NCBI GenBank assembly: GCA_037954325.1
Contig: JBBMNZ010000027.1
Span: 7,322,501-7,386,500, forward strand
Length of the DNA stretch: 64,000 nucleotides
DNA from: Fistularia commersonii
Taxonomy: Eukaryota; Chordata; Actinopteri; Syngnathiformes; Fistulariidae
Direction: 5' to 3'
Shown: piece after piece, positions 60,381-64,000 of the stretch
Layout: every line of letters begins with the position of its first letter
How positions within the stretch are numbered: position 1 is the stretch's first letter
The notes under the pieces: model-generated
Seen by the model: only the letters and a program-made list of their open reading frames with translations
What the model was told of the DNA's origin: nothing
Database searches by the model: none
Made by a program: the position numbers and the translations under genes

Positions 60381-61571
60381 TCAAGCAGACGCTCATAGAA
60401 ACACACACACTCTCCTGCTTTCTCACTCTGTCTTTTGATGCTTTCTTATGTGCACTCTGTGTCAGGCTTGATCTCTCATTCTGTCACTCTGTCTCTCCAC
60501 AACTGATGGATTCAGTCATTTCTGAAAACTATATCATATATTGTATTTCACATCATACCTCATACTCTACTGTCCGTTGCCCAGTGTCTATCATTTTTTA
60601 ATTCCAAATAGAATTTTGGCACTTTGATGTTGCCCAGTGTTAGTATACATGAGGAGAAAAACCAAATACTATCACTTCCAATTACATTTCCCAATGACAG
60701 GCCAAAATGACCAAACGAAATCTGTGATTCCTCAGTTTATGTTATCGAAAGACTTAAGGGATATATGTGATGTTCATCCAACAATTACAGCGTTAAAGTA
60801 AGATAAGGCCAAGTGAATAAGATGAGATAATTCAGAGGTATCGTATTACACAGAGCAATTTCTTCAAGTTTGTGTGTGTGTGCGTATGTGTGTGTGTGTG
60901 TGTGCTACATGTGAATTCTGACTCTTTTTCTGTATGTGTGTGCATCTTTGTGACTGATAGATATTGATGGCTTAGTGACGTTAAGAAGGGTTGTCCAGGA
61001 TCTCTGTTGCAAACATCTGCCTCAGCAGCAGATTTTTGCCCAGGCAGGGGTTAAACGTGTTAACTTCAGATATACAGAAGACAAGTGTGTACACATGGAC
61101 ATTTGTAACACACACACACAGCGCAGACACACACTAGTGCCACAACCTTTCTAGTGAGAGCATGAAATTGGTCATGGCATTTAGGATAAGATGAGTTTCC
61201 CCAGCAGATTAACGCACTCACACATACACACACACACATACACATACACACACACAAACAAACACATACACACTCAGATGTTTGTGACAGGCCATCTGAA
61301 TGTCCACACATCCATTAGAGCTGGCTCCTCACTCAGCAGGTTTTGTCAAAACATTCAGAGTGAAAATAAGATGTTATCTTTTCCTTCCCGACACACCAGA
61401 ACACATACTGTACTGGCTTAACTATATTCTACAGTGGCAGAATGTTTTTCATAAACAAAGTATTTTTGATATAATATTGGCAAATCTCTTATGAATAATG
61501 TTACATTTTTATCTGAATGCTATTTTTTCACTCATCAGACATTACTTCAGCATTTGATACAATGGATATGT

Positions 61572-61597
61572 AAAAAAAAAAAAAAAAAAAAAAAAAA
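61572..61597. repeat. Poly-A tract of 26 bases
   Basis: An isolated A26 run. It could be the tail of an unrecognised retroposon on the + strand, but the flanking sequence shows no known SINE or LINE. Confidence 0.9.
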
Positions 61598-62867
61598 GCC
61601 GTGATCTTTGAGTAGGCTCCTGTTACTGAGCAGATGATGGAGCACCATCAAAACCTTTTGTATGAAGAGGAGAATGAACATGTGCCCTCCTCTTTTAACT
61701 CCCAAACACTGGTCCCTCGACTAATTAGCAGGCTGTGAGAGGGAAGGTAATGCAATGTTGAATGAAAAGAAAATAGAAGAAAGAAAAAAAAAACCTCCTT
61801 CCTTTCATTTGGTATGTTAATATTTCCTGCTCACATACTCGCCGTGGCCATGAGAACAAGCAGTTTGGGGACTGTGGAGACACGAGGAAGCCAGTGAAGA
61901 ACAGGAGAGGTTGAAAACTGATAGAGATGAACAGAGCTTTCATTTAATTGAGCAGGTAAAACAGGAATAAAAGAAGGAAGGGTGTGGAGATTGTGAGATC
62001 ATGACTGAATTTGAGGAGAGGGAAAAGGCATTAAAGTTGTGGAATAAAAGGGAATCAAGGCAAAACTCCATGAGACAGAAGGATTAAGTTTTCTATTCAA
62101 AATGCAGTAAGAAAAGTGATAAGTGAAATGCTCTATGCTCCAGAGCCACAAATAGAGAGGCAAGCAAACACACATAGTAGTGGGGAAAAGACAAAAACAA
62201 TCTAGTTACTGTAAAACAACAGACTTTGGGTCAAAAAGCTTGACAGAAAGAGGAGCAGGTAGGAAATTCTGCTCAAACAGGAACAGGCAAACAACCCAGG
62301 ACTCCGTTAGAAATCCACAACGTAAGAAACACACATCTGTTATTGCACATGTGAATGTCTATGCAGGCTTGAGCTTTATCTAAATCTTAGCAGTTTGTGT
62401 TCGCTTCTATGTGTGTCGTGTCTTCAGAGAATTCCCTGCTGCTACATTCAGTGCTCTTAATAATCACCCAACAGGGAACAATGCTCTGAACTGCGTTCGT
62501 GCACACTTACACACAAGCCAACAAACAAACACGCAAACCCATGAGAATGTGTTCATTCTGCCTCCTTGAATGTTATTTGTACATGAGGAACCAGTTCTGT
62601 TCCTGTCGTGTTTGGTATTTGTCATACCATAATTGTCGTCACAGAGAACAAAAAAAAAATCAAAGTCAAATGAATAAAGTGTGATATACTTATTTTAAAT
62701 CTCAATGCATCTATCCTTGCATAACCTTTTAATGCACAGTTTTGGAAAAAAAAAACATATTTGCTTAAGTTATTGATTTTCAGTGCTTGCCCAGAATGGT
62801 TGTGTTGTGATGATGCGGCTCTGTGTGTTTTGGCTTTTTGGTTGTGTCATATGGTTTCATTGTGTTT

Positions 62868-62897
62868 TCATTCATTCATTCATTCATTCATTCATTA
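62868..62897. repeat. (ATTC)n tetranucleotide microsatellite
   Basis: About seven ATTC/CATT units without interruption. Confidence 0.93.
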
Positions 62898-64000
62898 CCT
62901 CAAAACTTATTAGACTCTGTCACTGTTCCGTGTTAGTTTTCCATACTCTGGCTTTAGATTATGGGGCCACTATAAGACCACTGTAATACAGGCACGCTAT
63001 TGAGTTTTTATCAGTTCTTTGGCGCAATAAGTCTGTCTTAATCTTCGGTCTCCCCAGAAGTTGTACTGGAAGAGTTAACCTGCAAGTTAACCAGGGCTCT
63101 GTTACAGTTCTCGTTTTACCTGTCACTCAAGACGACAATTCACTTCTAATCTAAAGGGCTAGTTTTTAGAAGTATATTCTAAGTAATACGTATGCCTCAG
63201 AGACTTTTCCAGTATCGGTAATTTCATACAGCTTTACTTGACATGACACAGACAACACTATTTGGTGGTGGCTAGTGATTTTAGGATAGTGGTAGTCTAC
63301 AACAGTCTCAAAACTGCATTTGGCATTTTTAAGCACTCAAACAGAAAATAATTTACTGTTGCAGTTTATATTACCAAAAGACTTACAGCTGCTTCTGTTC
63401 ATCTGGTGTTTGTGCCCGGGTATGTGTTTAATCAAGGGACCAGAGTTTGACTTTTGTTGGAACTTGACCAAGGTTGATAGACTTGGGGTGCTTTTCGCTG
63501 TGGCGAGATAGCATGCAGTCCAGTTGCTTGATCGTGGCTTCCCTTTTGCAGCGGGTAAATCTGTGATATCTGTCCGAGAGGGTTTGATGTGAAGGATGTG
63601 TTTCTTCAGCCTCAGCCACTTTTGGCTGGCATCCACTTTTATTCTGTGAGGCTCCATGGAAGCACCACAGCTGTCTGCAGCTGCTGTGCACCCAGCTCTT
63701 GATTGTTTCAACAAAGGAAGGGATCTCCATTAAAACTTGAGCCAAGTACAGCACCTTTGTACACAGTGAGCGGTTCACCTTTATCTTTGGAAATAAACTA
63801 AAAAGCTTGTCATTAGAAGTTGTCAAATCCTTGCTATCGCTTCATACGGTGATACTAGTCCCAATACCTGCTGCTAATGCCATGCTTTTGTTCTACTGCT
63901 TGACAGTTACTTGTATTATGCAATTCAGACCAATAAAAGGCTTACAAAGGGAGTGAAGGAAATCGCTAGATGCCAGCAAGATTTATGCATCTTAAATTTA

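Larger units (their letters stand above)
56526..64000 (+). other. USH2A intron 12, incomplete (more than 7.4 kb)
   Basis: It holds a Tc1-like transposon (57959-59145), a CA array (59231-59260), a CT then CA tract (60310-60380), a poly-A (61572-61597), an ATTC array (62868-62897) and an unassigned region open in two minus-strand frames (63337-63826). I found no exon with the expected continuation of the LE1 cysteine pattern. Confidence 0.75.

Noticed and set aside
1..64000. CRISPR arrays, bacterial operons, tRNA or rRNA genes
   Set aside because: None found. The only tRNA-like sequence is the drifted head of the SINE at 49895, and the regular repeats are microsatellites.

Overview
This is vertebrate nuclear DNA, almost certainly from a ray-finned (teleost) fish. 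Genes are split by GT-AG introns, the sequence between exons is AT-rich and full of (CA)n/(GT)n microsatellites, and the mobile elements are of fish type: a Tc1-like transposon, an APE-type LINE, a tRNA-derived SINE, and fragments of LINE 3' ends. There are no operons, CRISPR arrays or recognisable tRNA/rRNA genes.

Two genes lie head to tail on the + strand. First come the last three coding exons of an oestrogen-related receptor, best matched to ESRRG (413-519, 617-779, 4747-4991, stop at 4989-4991). A probable long 3' UTR follows, possibly to about 10.57 kb. The second gene is USH2A (usherin). It has a CpG-rich probable promoter near 21.5-22.2 kb and a leader exon from about 22727. Eleven coding exons run from the signal peptide (23443) to the first laminin-EGF module (ends 56525); the remainder of this very large gene lies beyond the window. 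The exon phases join without a break into about 570 residues: signal peptide, N-terminal Cys-rich segment, laminin G-like domain, laminin N-terminal (VI) domain and the start of LE1. The same order and orientation, ESRRG then USH2A, occurs on human 1q41, so this is conserved microsynteny. The two genes do not share a pathway: ESRRG is a nuclear receptor, usherin an extracellular/transmembrane protein of photoreceptors and hair cells.

Region by region: 1-5 kb ESRRG exons and a microsatellite-rich intron; 5-10.6 kb probable ESRRG 3' UTR; 10.6-21.5 kb intergenic, with an old repeat, a perfect 26-bp palindrome and stretches that look like conserved non-coding DNA; 21.5-23.5 kb USH2A promoter and leader; 23.4-29.2 kb USH2A exons 2-5; 29.2-43.5 kb one 14.4-kb intron holding a decayed LINE; 43.5-56.5 kb exons 6-12; 56.5-64 kb an intron holding a complete but inactivated Tc1-like transposon.

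I looked for a previously undescribed system and found none that I can support. The most unusual observations are an in-frame 179-codon 5' extension of the USH2A reading frame, a run of ten C inside a USH2A coding exon, a Tc1-like element with well-kept ends but altered catalytic residues, and two unexplained antisense reading frames (53274-53609 and 63337-63826). Gene and repeat identities rest on recalled family features, not on database searches.
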